From Strongyloides papillosus (taxonomy: Eukaryota > Nematoda > Chromadorea > Rhabditida > Strongyloididae), in assembly GCA_005656395.1 (NCBI GenBank), contig SRSI01000050.1, forward strand, positions 3,472,001 through 3,536,000: a stretch of 64,000 nucleotides of DNA, in the 5' to 3' direction. The notes under the pieces were generated by a model, which did no database searches, was not told the DNA's origin, and worked only from the letters and a program-made list of their open reading frames with translations. Made by a program: the position numbers and the translations under genes. The stretch's first letter is position 1, and every line of letters starts with the position of its first letter. This document shows, one piece after another, positions 1 to 11,499 of this stretch.

Positions 1-1011
1 AAACAGACGAAGAGTCAGATGGAACTTTGAGTGATGAAGAACCAACAACATCTGAGCAAGCGGAAGTTACTCAACCTGAAGGAGACGAAAACGTAGAGGA
101 AGAAGAAGATGGACTTTTATATATGACAGATGGAAATAAACTCATGGACTTTCTAAAAAGCCACATAAACCCAGATTTCGGGGACCATCACGCAACAATA
201 GGAATGGTGGGATACCCAAACGTCGGCAAATCATCCACAATAAATTCAATCCTAGGTTCCAAAAAAGTATCAGTCTCAGCGACACCTGGTAAAACAAAAC
301 ACTTCCAAACATTTGTATTGGATGAAAAACTAACGCTATGTGATTGTCCTGGTTTAACAATGCCATCATATGCCTTGAATGCTGCCGAAATGTTAATAAA
401 TGGTATTTTACCCGCAAATCAAATGAAGGATCACTTTGAAGCTGGAGCGTTGATAGCAGTAAGAGTGCCGAGGAGAGTTTTTGAGGTTACCTATTCAATT
501 ATACTCCCAAAACCTGCAGATTTTGAGAATGATGTCGGTTATACGAATGGTATGGATCTCTTGACAACTGTTGCTTTTGCTAAAGGGTATATGTCGACGT
601 CTGGGGTACCTGATTATAGTAGAGCTGCGAGGTTGATAATGAGGAATGTTGTTGACGGTGTTATTAAATGGGTTAAGGCTCCTCCTGGAATTGAACAGAA
701 GACTTTTGATGATTGGACTTATATAAAGACTTTAATGAAAAAGAATAGAGGGAATATGTTTGTTTTGAATCAGGTATGTTGTTTTTTAACTTCATTAATA
801 TAATAACTTTATATAGATATCAAAAAGAAACTTACTAGAGGGTGATAGTGGGAAATTAAATGCTCTCGACAGTAATTTTTTCAACAGTGAAGTATCAACA
901 ATTCACACCAAAGGGAAATTTATGCCCAAAAAAGGAAATGATGGGAAAATATCTTTGAAAAAACCAAAAAAAATAAAACTAAGGAATAAATTTAGTCATC
1001 TTGATGTCTAA
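1..1011 (+). CDS. LSG1: Large-subunit GTPase LSG1, 3' part (partial gene)
   Basis: C-terminal part of the cytoplasmic circularly permuted GTPase that helps release the export adaptor NMD3 from pre-60S ribosomes (known family role). The frame is open to the left edge, so the gene starts outside the window. Exon 1 ends at 773, a 43-bp intron spans 774-816 (GTATGT...TATAG) and exon 2 runs 817-1011 in phase 0. An acidic stretch is followed by the P-loop GYPNVGKSS, the G2-like SVSATPGKTKHF and the G3 DCPGL. In this permuted family G4 lies N-terminal to G1 and would be outside the window. The Lys-rich tail ending in HLDV matches the LSG1 C-terminus. Identification is firm; only the truncation limits it. 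Confidence 0.93.
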
Positions 1012-1171
1012 ATTAATAATATATTCCTTTTATTGTTATATTTGTCTGTTATATTAAATTACTCCTTATATCTTATATTTCTCGTGACATCGTTTTAATG
1101 CGATTTGTATACTTTTTTGAATTTTTTTAGAATATTATTAATAGTATTATTATAGGGAAAACGCTTTCAAA

Positions 1172-1630
1172 ATGGTTAAGATAATGAAATCTGGTAAGGT
1201 TGTCCTTGTCCTCCGTGGACGTTTTGCTGGACGTAAAGCTGTTGTCGTCAAGACCTACGACGATGGATCTAACGAGAGACCATATGGACACGCTCTTGTT
1301 GCTGGTATTGACAAATACCCATTGAAGGTTACCAAGAAAATGGGAAAGAAGAAGGTTGCTTCAAGATCCAAGGTTCGTCCATTCCTTAAAGTTATCTCTT
1401 ACAGTCATGTTATCCCAACCAGGTAAGATTTTATCAATTAATATTGAATTTATTAACATTTCTATTACAGATACTCTCTTGAATCTGAATTTGACAAAAA
1501 CTTAGTCAACAAGGATGCCGTCAAAGAACCAAACACCAAGAGAAAGGCTCTTGCCTCAATTAAGAAAGAATTTGAGGATAAATACAAGACTGGAAAGAAC
1601 AAATGGTTCTTCACCAAGCTTCGCTTCTAA
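1172..1630 (+). CDS. rpl-27: 60S ribosomal protein L27
   Basis: Ribosomal large-subunit protein eL27. Exon 1 is 1172-1422, the intron is 1423-1470 (48 bp, GTAAGA...TTACAG) and exon 2 is 1471-1630. Joined they give 136 residues, the usual eL27 length. The start [18 protein letters not shown] and the end [11 protein letters not shown] are diagnostic. C-rich codons (GTC, CTC, ATC) contrast with the AT-rich neighbours, as expected for a highly expressed gene. An AATAAA lies at 1699-1704. A TTTTTTTAG at 1121-1130 and a TATAG at 1151-1155, shortly before the ATG, are candidate trans-splice acceptors. It lies 160 bp downstream of LSG1 on the same strand. Confidence 0.97.
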
Positions 1631-1795
1631 ACGTACTGTTCCTTTTTGTAACTCTGTCCCTTTGTTGATTTTCAACCAGATTTGTTATTTTTGTTCACAA
1701 TAAAATAAAAGACATGTTTAGAAAAAGTGTAATTTTATCGTATATCATTGTTAAAAGTTATATTAAACATTAAAATTAATTAAAAAAATTTTTTA

Positions 1796-2173
1796 TCAAT
1801 GAATATAAAAGAAGTCATCCATATGAGGTGTGAAAACATTAATAATCTTCCAACATCTGTGTACCTCAACATATTTATTAACAAAATTATACATCCTCCT
1901 TGGTTGGGTGACATTTTTGAATATATGAATATCATAGAAATCTTCACAAATTTTCAATCTATCTTCGTGGACATCACTCCATGATAAACATTTGTCAAAG
2001 ATTGGGAGACAATCCTCTAAGTCATTTATTGCATCATTAACAAGTGATTTTGTTCCATATCGTTCATGGTAGCTGACATTGGTATTACTTTTAGATCTTT
2101 GAAATGGATATATTGTCTGTGAATGATAAAAAATCACAAAAACACAACAATAAATCCACATAAATTTCATCAT
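1796..2173 (-). CDS. Small predicted secreted protein, unknown
   Basis: An intronless 125-residue frame. The N-terminus has a hydrophobic core (MWIYCCVFVIFY) typical of a signal peptide. The predicted mature part holds four cysteines (in CLPIFDKC, KICEDF and HRCWK) and one NVT glycosylation sequon, which suggests a small disulfide-bonded secreted protein. I do not recognise a family. It sits 161 bp downstream of the formin gene on the same strand. Two ATGs occur in tandem at the start (MMKF). It could be a chance frame, but the signal peptide plus paired cysteines in such AT-rich DNA favour a real gene. Confidence 0.5.
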   Translation of the reverse strand: MMKFMWIYCCVFVIFYHSQTIYPFQRSKSNTNVSYHERYGTKSLVNDAINDLEDCLPIFDKCLSWSDVHEDRLKICEDFYDIHIFKNVTQPRRMYNFVNKYVEVHRCWKIINVFTPHMDDFFYIH

Positions 2174-2334
2174 AATAAAAAATTATATCAATAAACAAAA
2201 ATAAACCAATTAAATAAAAATGAAATTTAAATAATTCCTTAGTTTTATTCATTATTTTATTTCTACTTAAATCATTAAAAAAATGAAAAATAATAGGTAA
2301 ATTAGAAAATTAATTTTATAAACTATAAATAATA

Positions 2335-5019
2335 TCACAACCATTTATCTTTCTTTTGATTTTTAACTAAAGCCTCCTCCTTAGCTTTCTTGGCAAGTAG
2401 TGTTGCTCTAGTCATTCTTGGTTGTGGTATGGGTGTCTTTGGAGATGGTACCACTATTTTACTACCCATTCCCGGCAAATCTTTAGTTAATTTACCTGTC
2501 CTAATTAGTTGTGGACGACTAGCTGTACTTGCTGTAGTTGTTGTTGATGGTGGGGATGATTTTTTAGGTGGTGCTTGAGTTTTGATATCAACTTTTGGTG
2601 GAGTGGGAACTTTTTTAACAGGTACTCTTGCTGGGGTGACTGGTTGTTTAGGCAAAGCTAGTTTTGAAGATGAAATCCTAGATTGTGAAATAGTTGGTAC
2701 CTTACTTGGTTCGTTAACTTTTTTGGTATGTATTTTTTGTTTACCAAAATTAAGTTTTGATACCTTTTCAACATTCTCCGTTGAATGAGTATCACTAATA
2801 ACCTTTCCTTTCACTACCTTACTATCAACAATATTTTGTTGCTCATTCTTATTATCACTCTCAAAACCATCATCCCTTGATACGGTAATATTCGTATTCT
2901 TCTTGAGATTACTCTTTTTATCATCCTCCTTTCCATCATCTGAATTTTTTGATGAATCACATGATAAGGAACTCTCACTTTGACTTGGTGAGATTTTTAG
3001 TGACCTACTACTACAATTAAGATCAATCTTATTTATCATTGTATCTGATTCTTTTTTAGATATTGAATTGTTACAGTTTTTTGTAGATAATGGATTTCTG
3101 TCGTCCTTTAATGATTCATTGAGGAAATCCTCCAGATTTGATACATTACTAAGTCTATCAGTAACGAGCTTTTTGGACTTAGACAAAAATGAATTTGTTT
3201 TCCTTTTTTTAAATAATTTATCTAATTCACTGCTTTTATCTTCTTTAAGAATATTATTTATGCTTGGTGATGGTGGTAATGATGATATAACATTTTCTTT
3301 GTAATGTTTCTTTTCAAAATCTTTTGTTTTATCGAATTGAGCAACCTTTCCTGAGACAGAATTTCTTCTAACTCCTTCATCTTCAATTTGATTGTTTTTT
3401 CTTTGAGCTTTATGGAATAGTTTGACAAAATTAAAGACAATTTTAAAAGCAGATTCAAGATTAAATTCTTTAGGAGTCTCCTGGAAATAATCACACAATT
3501 GTCTTTTCTTCAACTCAATATTCTCATAAATATCCTTCATCTGTTTGATAAATAATTCTCCCTTATCAATCAACCCCTCATTACACTTATAATCACTCTT
3601 CTCAACATTCCTCAAAATACCCATCAATTTCTGGAGCTCATTAAACTCATTCTCAATAATCTCCAACCTAACCATCTGAACTTTATCTAACTCCCCAAAA
3701 TCCCTTAAAATATCCTTATTCTCCATAACATTCCTAGTAACCTCCTCCAAAACTTCAATAAAATTTTTATCATTTTTCACCGTCTTAAATTCACTAAACT
3801 TCTCTATTCCCTTCAATCGAATACCAGTTGCATTTCCATACATCTTCCCTCTATTCAAATAATTCCCAACCTCTAATGCTGCAACAAGAATTTGTTGAAG
3901 ATTTTTTGATTGTAATATTTCTTTTGTGGCATTTATAACACATTGTAGTTGTTGTGGTACCTCATTCATTGAGGCTGTAAGGAACTCTGAAAATATCATT
4001 TCTATTACTTTTTGTTTGTAGTTTTTTATTGATAGTAATGATTTTAAGAACATTTCTGCTTTTGATAACACTACTTCTGGACCGGTGTATTCTGTTAGGA
4101 GTTTTATCTAAAATAAATAGTTTAAAAGGTTGCTTTTTGTTGTGAACTTTACCTCTGAATCATCTGGAAGGTATGATTGGAGAATTTTTAACCTTTCCAA
4201 ACCAATATTCCACCCCTCTTTGTTTTCAATAAATTCCAACAATTTATGACTTTTAAATTGCCTCAAGAAGATATCTAAATTCATGGTCTTTTTATCATCC
4301 AACAACCTAACTTTTTTTATCTTCTCATTTTTAACAGCTACTATATCATTATTATTACTCTCAAGATCAGTATTATTATTAATCTTATTCTTCCCATTTA
4401 GCAAATTTTTCTTAAGCGTGTTATCAATCTTAAAATACTCCTCAATCTTGGCAAAGTCTATGGTAGTTGAAAGTTTTGATTTCGTTGTTGGGTTGGTGTC
4501 CCATATTGTACTTCCACGTCTTGGAGATTGATCATCTATCTTCATCCATGATATAGTTTTTAAGTTATTATTTAACGGTGGATCTGGGACGTTAGATGTT
4601 GATGTACATGGTACGGGATCTACCTTTCTACAGGCATTTGATATAACCTTATCATCGGAAACTTTTTTATTACCTAATATCGGTGGTGGAGGGGGTGGTG
4701 GAATAAATAATGGTGGCTGAGATTTAGGTGGACTTTTTTGACTATTACTATCATTGATTATCGCTGGTTTTTTAATCAAATTAGGCAGTGGTGGTGGTGG
4801 CGGTGGTGGTATTATATTTTGTCCTGCAATATTTATATTAGAATCAAAAACTTTTAACATACCTTTTTTGTTTTCTTTTTCATTGTTCCCAGCTATATTT
4901 TCTAAGTCATTTAACAACCTTTTAAAGGAATCTTCAATTTCGCATCCATCATTTCCTTTTTTAGTTATCTCCTCTAATCTTTGATAAATTTGATTTATCA
5001 AAACACTCTTTTCACTCAT
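2335..5019 (-). CDS. Formin with FH1 and FH2 domains (inverted-formin/FHDC1-like)
   Basis: Actin nucleator/elongator. Exon 1 is 5019-4153, the intron is 4152-4108 (45 bp) and exon 2 is 4107-2335; the predicted product is 879 residues. A short leader is followed by two seven-proline runs (about residues 71-77 and 107-113, FH1, profilin binding). The FH2 domain starts with the lasso Trp (ISWMKI, about 155-161) and contains the hallmark GNYLN (about 370-374) and GIRLKGIEKF; it ends near 520. The splice junction joins LPDDSE to IKLLTEYTG, a typical FH2 sequence. The C-terminal 350 residues are low-complexity, Ser/Lys- then Pro-rich, with a basic end. No GTPase-binding/DID region is visible ahead of FH1, which points to the FHDC1/INF-type group. 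More 5' exons are possible but none was seen. Confidence 0.9.
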
Positions 5020-8000
5020 GTAAAAATATCAGTAGTAATAAAGTAGACAAAAATTATTCCAACAAAAATAAAGATATATATATAAATATATATTATATAA
5101 TTAAATAAAAACTAAAATATTATATTTAAACATTAAAAAGATACATATAAATATTAAATATATATAAATATCAATTCACAGGTAATCGTGCGTTTAATTA
5201 CAATTCAATCAATTCAAAATACTTTTATAAGCTTTTTAAAAGTAAACAAAAAGATTATTAATATTTTCTTTTAACCTTAAAGTTTTTATTTAACTCTAAT
5301 ATACTTTTAATTAGAATTTTATGATATTATTTTCTTTTGATGAGAAATATAATGAAGTTTTTGTTTGAGATTTTGATAGTTTTATAGAATAAAAAGTAAA
5401 TTAATACTTATAACAATTAGTAGCAAGTTTTGTTTCTAGAAAATTAGGTGAAATATCAATCAAATTGTAGATAGAATAGACAAGTACAATAATAAATATA
5501 GGTAATTTTTTTAATTAAATAACAAATAGAAGGTTTTTGAAATTATAATATTCTTGATTTTTTAAGAAGTTCCTCTCAAATAAATTGAATTTATATATAA
5601 GATATATCAATATTAGATATTTATTTTTATTTATAAGATGATAGCAAATTTGATTGTATATTTATAAAGATTAAGGAGAGTGGAGGAGGAAGAATATACT
5701 ATTTTATCACTATATATATAAAAATCGCTATACATCTAATAATAGTTATAAAAAAAGAAATTTTATAGTAGAGATGATGGCAATTTATTAGCTTTACCAT
5801 CCTTTTCATAGAAATTCTCTTTTTCCTCTTTCACACATCTATATTTAAAAGAGAAAAAATGATAACCATTGATTCTTTAAAAACAAAATATTAATAAAAA
5901 TATAATTTTTATTACTAGTTCTTTTCATTATTATAAAATAATGTATAAATATACATAATATTCTCAATCAAAAATTTTTCTATAACAGTTAAAAATGTTT
6001 TTACTATAATACTAAAAATTTGATATCATAAATTATACAAAAAGGCCACATATTCAAAGGAAATACATTTTATTATAAATGGGAAAAAAAAGAAAGAAAT
6101 TAAGAGTGTTAAAACATTTTATTTCTTAATCATAGAAATATCAGTAAAAAATAATGGAACAACTCTCCTTCTGAAATAAAATTGTAGAGTGAAAAAATTT
6201 GTCACTCTCATTTGTAACAATCAAATTTACATTATACAAAATATTTATTATCCTCATTTATAGAATCATTATTTATTGACGCATTTGGGAAGACAAAAAA
6301 AAAATGAAGAAAAAAGAAAGATAAAAGATTTTAACTATTTTTTCCTGGATAAATATATATTTATAAATTTCATTAAAGGTAAATATTTAAATATTTTCTG
6401 ATATCTATTATCAAAAATATTTTATGTGGAGGTAGATAATGTAATGTGAAAATTTATATTAAATGCTTCAATCTGAAGATTGCACCTTTATGTGTAAATA
6501 TATATATGTATATATTTTATATGTATTGTAATAGGATGTGTGATAACAGAAACATGAATGATTAAACAAATTTATTACTAATATTATGACACATTAACGT
6601 TCCTTATTTATATTTAATCTATCTTCCATATATCATTAAGATCTTTTCTCAATAGTTTATACTTTTCTTATTATTAATATATATTTTATACAATATTATA
6701 CTGTTATTTATTAAAAGAGGTTTTATAATAACACAGTATCACTTACTCATACAAGGAGATGATATATCATATTAAATATATTTAATAAAAATCATTAACT
6801 AGTAAGATTTATTACTTATTTTCACTAAGATATCTGGTACCATTAGGGTACATTTGATCATATAATTAATAAAATATTTTACAGCCTTCTAAACACAAAA
6901 TATTTCATTCATGCTGAGTTAATAGAAATTATAAATATCATTAATACATTTATAAGGACATATAAAAATTCTTTATCAATGAATGTCCTTTCTACATTAA
7001 CGATAAACAAATATTAAATAATCAACAAAATAAATGGTAATAAATATAATATAAATAATTGTAAAACTTTTTGGTACCTCTCAGTGATAATAAAAATAAT
7101 AATAATAAATTTTTTTAATACCAAAATTAAAAGGAATGATCATAAAATAATTGTGAATATAGGTAGATCTTCTTAAATATTTGTAACATTTTTCATTATT
7201 GTCAAATAATTTTATGATACTATCACTAGAATAAGTATTACAATTCATTGTAAATATGTTTCACCGCCAAAATTAACATAAATTTTCCATGTACCTGTAC
7301 TTCTTAAGTTCAATTTCTTCTTTTGAAATATTGTAAGGCAAATTCTTCGACCTAATTAGGAAAGTATAAATAACAATATGTTTCAACGTATATTTCACTG
7401 ATCATCTGATGATCATGAGTTACGAAGTCACTTGGAAGATTGTGATGAAAGTAAAGATATGTTATTAAAGTCCTTTTGTTGTAAACAAAAAAGAAGAATC
7501 CATATCTGGATGGTAATCATACCTTTTACATCTATATTTTCTAATCACCCCATTAACTACCACTTCCTTTCAAATTTCCCCATTAATCCCTCTAGTTTTC
7601 ACTTTCAAAAAAGTATACCTTTCTCCTTTATTTTTTTACTTGCACTTTACTATCATTCACATCCCTTAACTCTCAAGTTAACAATAAAGGCTCATTAAAC
7701 ATATCACTCCATATTTCTTGGCGCACCTCCAAACAATGCCATTCTTCATCTCTCATTCTTCAACTCAATTTCATAACAATACAAATTAAAATTTAAAAAT
7801 TTTTGCTAAACAAAATAACATTAATATTATTTCAAATTCACATAACATACTTTAACAAAGCACTCTGACACATCACAAAACACATACACAAAAACTCTTT
7901 GTCTATCTTTAGCACTTTTACTCAAAAAATAAAGTAAAATATACATTATTTTTTATCATAGTACATTCCTTGTTTCAACTAAATTTGAAACATATAAATA

Positions 8001-10365
8001 ATATCATCCCTTTATTATTTCCCTCCATATCAAAAGAGTGTATGTATTTTTATTATGTTAATCTTTGACAAACAAAAATATTATATTTTAATGTTTCATT
8101 CATTAGTTGTAAAAATTTTTGTTATATCATTGTGTTATGTTTTCTGGTGTGCGGACTGCGTATTATCATTATAAATATTCTTTCATATCTCTGGTTTCTT
8201 AAAGAGTACCCCGCTAAAGAGTACCCGCCAAAAAATTTCATATCATTGTATTATATCACAATAAATATGTTTAAGTTGTAGTTAGAACAATTCTTATTAT
8301 GTATTTCCCATCAAAATTGCGAGTTACAAGGTTTTCATTTATCATTGATGATTAAGGAAGAGAGAGAGAATGAATAGTGTTTTGAAATTAATGATATTTT
8401 TGAATTTCATTCAAAGAAGATGATAATAGAAGGAATACAATAACATTTCAAAACAATGGCATTTATATCTAATAATACGAAATTTCACGTATACCAAAAA
8501 AAAAGAAGATAAATCAAATAAAATTTAAACTTCTTTTAATGTCCATATTAATTTAAATGATTAAGCGAAAAAATATATTAAAAAATCTTTTTCCCATCAA
8601 TTAATAACATTCCCCATCATTTTCCACAAAATCCAAATTAATGGCAAAAACTTCCATCCAACAAATCATAATAATATCCCTTAATATATCAATTACAAAA
8701 TTTATTACTTTCACTTTCCACTTCCTAATAATTTTAATAGTTAACCTTAATCATCAAATGATGCCATCATAAATTTAAATCTCTCATAATCTATATAACA
8801 ATCAACTTAAATAGCATAACTTTTGATAAATTATCAAACTTTGTTATGTAAGATATTTGGTAATTTATTAACTTTTTTTTATTTAAATATTGATAAATAT
8901 CTAAGTTACTTAGATATATTTAAAATGGAAGTATAGGTTACTAGAAAGAAAAGGAATGCTATTAGAGACAGAGTGATTGAGAAGCATGAAGGTAGTTTAA
9001 AGTAAAATTATTAATATATTTTTAAATCAAAGAGATAAGATCATGGTATTTGTTAATATTAATTGCCTTTTAAATACACCACAAGAGGTATTTCAAAATC
9101 AATCAATCATTTAATTTAAAAATTTTAATACCAGTCTTTTATATATTTAATAAAATTTAAAATATTTTAATTACCAAAGTGCTGGAACATTAAGAAAAAA
9201 ATAAAATCTTATGGCCATCTGTCATAATGATGGTATTATAAATAAAATTACCAATACAAATTAATATGACATCATCTTAACTAAATAAGTATCTCCTCAA
9301 ATGGTGCCAGAAGTGGATAAGTACACCTAAATGGATATATCAATATATCCAGAGATACATATATAATTACAACAAATATATGATCCATGTCTTAGTAACA
9401 ACTGTTACAAAAACCAATTATATTAATTTTTATAATTGCACTTAAGTGTAAACACATGTGATAACACATTTTGTAACAAAATTCACCATCCACCAGATGA
9501 TATTAAAATTATATGTTAAGAGGTAATTGATAGTTTAATAGGTACTTATAAATTATAATTATCTCTCAAATTCTCTACAAAAATAATATATCCCTTGGTA
9601 GATGCTAATATTTACCTAAATATAGCAATTATTTCCAAAGAGATGTTAGAAAACAATTTTTCCCCTGACCTTATTCGTCAAAAAATGGTACTTTTTAAAT
9701 GTTTTATGAATTAATATTACATTGCATAAACTTAATTCATGACTCTAAAATTAAGAAGTATTAAAATATATACATAATATACATATCAAACTTCATTTAC
9801 GATGTCATTTTTAATGATTTAATTACATGTAATATAATCAAATTCCCAGGTATTTTATATGACCAAATTTAGGAATGGCATTAGAAAGGCTCCCAAAAAT
9901 TACTGATCCGATAATTGCAATAAACAATTAAATGACCATACTCAATTTTGTTTTATTAAATTTAAAAATGGACAGTCATTAGAAATAATTATCCTATCAT
10001 GGACACTTAAAATCAATTTATCCTACCAATTTACAATGATTGTATTAAATCCAATTCAAAAACCAACAAAAAAAGATATAAATTAAACAAATTTTATTAA
10101 AAAACTTTAATTTTAAATTAAAAATAACTATAAATCCCATTATTTACAATAAAAATGTTTAAAGAAAAGTTATAAAAATCACTAACAACCTTCCCGTATT
10201 AAAAAATATATTGATAAAGGTATATTAAAACTTTTTTTTACAATTGCCATCCATTGTATAGGAATAATAATTATTATATTGGCACTACTTCAAACTACAA
10301 TAGAGATCCCGGTGAATTATAAAAAAAATATGAAGGCAAGACATATATTGCATATTTTCATTTTT
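5020..10365. other. Gene-poor AT-rich intergenic region
   Basis: No convincing coding region. The longest frame (7432-7698, +) is low-complexity and lacks protein-like composition. It holds scattered homopolymers, a near-perfect 17-bp palindrome at about 7399-7415 (TGATCATC.GATGATCA) and a direct repeat at about 8200-8229 (AAAGAGTACCC(C)GC twice) that runs into an E2F-like CCCGCCAAAA. It lies between the formin 5' end and the CDK inhibitor 3' end. Confidence 0.6.
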
Positions 10366-10977
10366 TTAACATGTCATTGTAATGTTCGTTGAACTACTGG
10401 AACCAAATTGTCTACTTTTCAATGGGGTTCTGTTAAGTTTCATTGAATCGCAAAGTTTGGATGATTTTCTTTTAGCCAACAAGTAGTCAGTTAATCTCAT
10501 TTGCTTGCCACCGCTCTTACTTTCTTTAGAAATTTTTGTTGCTGCCGTCATGGAGGGACAGAGATTCTCAACAACCTCTGGAGATAATGATCTCCTAAAA
10601 CTAGTGGTTGTGTAAAATGATGGGACTTCTGAAGTTGCTTGATACTCCTTGAAAATGCAATCCTTCATTGGGTAATCCTCACCAAAATCGTAGTTATATT
10701 TTTTATTGTATTTAGAATAGATATCAGATAATAAATTGTCCAAGAATATATCTGTATCATTAGGTGTAGTAATAGAATTAAATACCAATCTTCTGGAGAT
10801 AGCTTTTTTCTTATTAATACCACGTGAACCTCCTGATTTTCTTGGAGTTTTAAATGATGGTGAATTGTGATTCGAAGATGTTGAAGCTTGCATACTTGAT
10901 ACAGTTGGTGAAATAATCATAGTAATAGTAGCTGACATAATATTTCTTTTGAAATAGTTTAAATTGACGATAAACAA
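10366..10977 (-). CDS. cki-1: Cip/Kip-type cyclin-dependent kinase inhibitor (CKI-1-like)
   Basis: Nuclear inhibitor of cyclin-CDK complexes. One exon; the first ATG gives 203 residues, while the second, at 10936-10938 (MSATIT), is a plausible real start. The N-terminal half has the CDI domain: a cyclin-binding RRLVF (about 62-66), then KYNYDFGEDYPM (93-104; compare KWNFDF..KPLE in p27) and VPSFY (118-122; compare LPEFYYRP). The C-terminal part carries a PCNA-binding PIP-like box, QMRLTDYL (159-166), followed by LAKRK, resembling the p21 degron. Full CDK sites TPRK (44-47) and TPLK (184-187) are present. Being single-exon and isolated between long noncoding flanks suggests extended regulation, as for C. 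elegans cki-1 (inference). Confidence 0.88.
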   Translation of the reverse strand: MFIVNLNYFKRNIMSATITMIISPTVSSMQASTSSNHNSPSFKTPRKSGGSRGINKKKAISRRLVFNSITTPNDTDIFLDNLLSDIYSKYNKKYNYDFGEDYPMKDCIFKEYQATSEVPSFYTTTSFRRSLSPEVVENLCPSMTAATKISKESKSGGKQMRLTDYLLAKRKSSKLCDSMKLNRTPLKSRQFGSSSSTNITMTC

Positions 10978-11140
10978 ATTAAGAAATAATGTAGTGATAA
11001 GAGGATATAAACAAATATATAGTGGTAATTAGTCACCTATTTGTGTATAGTAATATTTTGATAAAATGATGTTTTATCACTTGAAGAGATATAGGAAGTT
11101 TGTTAAAGTTAAACTAACTCATTCCTTTTCTTACCACTCC

Positions 11141-11413
11141 TTATATATGATCTTCCTCAAAAGTGGGGCGTGGTTAAATTATTTTGATTGTGGATATCAT
11201 AAAAGAAAGTCTATGTATATTTAGTATTAACTGCTATCTAAAAATGTTAAAATAAAAGTGATCCTCCTACCTCAAAATGGGGGAATAGAAACTGGAGAGA
11301 GAGAGCGATATGTTAGGGGGTTTAGGCGCGCCGCTCCTATCATAAATATAATATATTCTGGTAAAATAAGTTTGAAGGAGGAAAGTTGATACCACAGAAA
11401 AAGCTCCCGCCAT
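11141..11413 (-). promoter_or_regulatory. Candidate promoter/upstream element of the CDK inhibitor
   Basis: Upstream of cki-1 (minus strand), a TATATAA lies at 11141-11147, about 200 nt before the start. Next come GGGGCGTGG (11165-11173, KLF/Sp1-like), GA repeats, the palindrome GGCGCGCC preceded by TTTA (11321-11332) and TCCCGCCA (11405-11412; TGGCGGGA on the gene strand, E2F-like). Such GC-rich words are rare in the surrounding AT-rich DNA. The assignment is motif-based inference only. Confidence 0.35.
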
Positions 11414-11499
11414 TCTCCTAGGAAAGGAGATGGCCGGACATTCAAGGTCATCATTCTGATTATGAAAATTATAACATAACACAATTGAAGAGCTGTTAA

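Noticed and set aside
7432..7698. 88-codon plus-strand frame in the first gene desert
   Set aside because: It starts without an ATG, and composition is Phe/Ser/Ile/His-rich as expected from pyrimidine-rich DNA. No signal, domain or splice context supports it.
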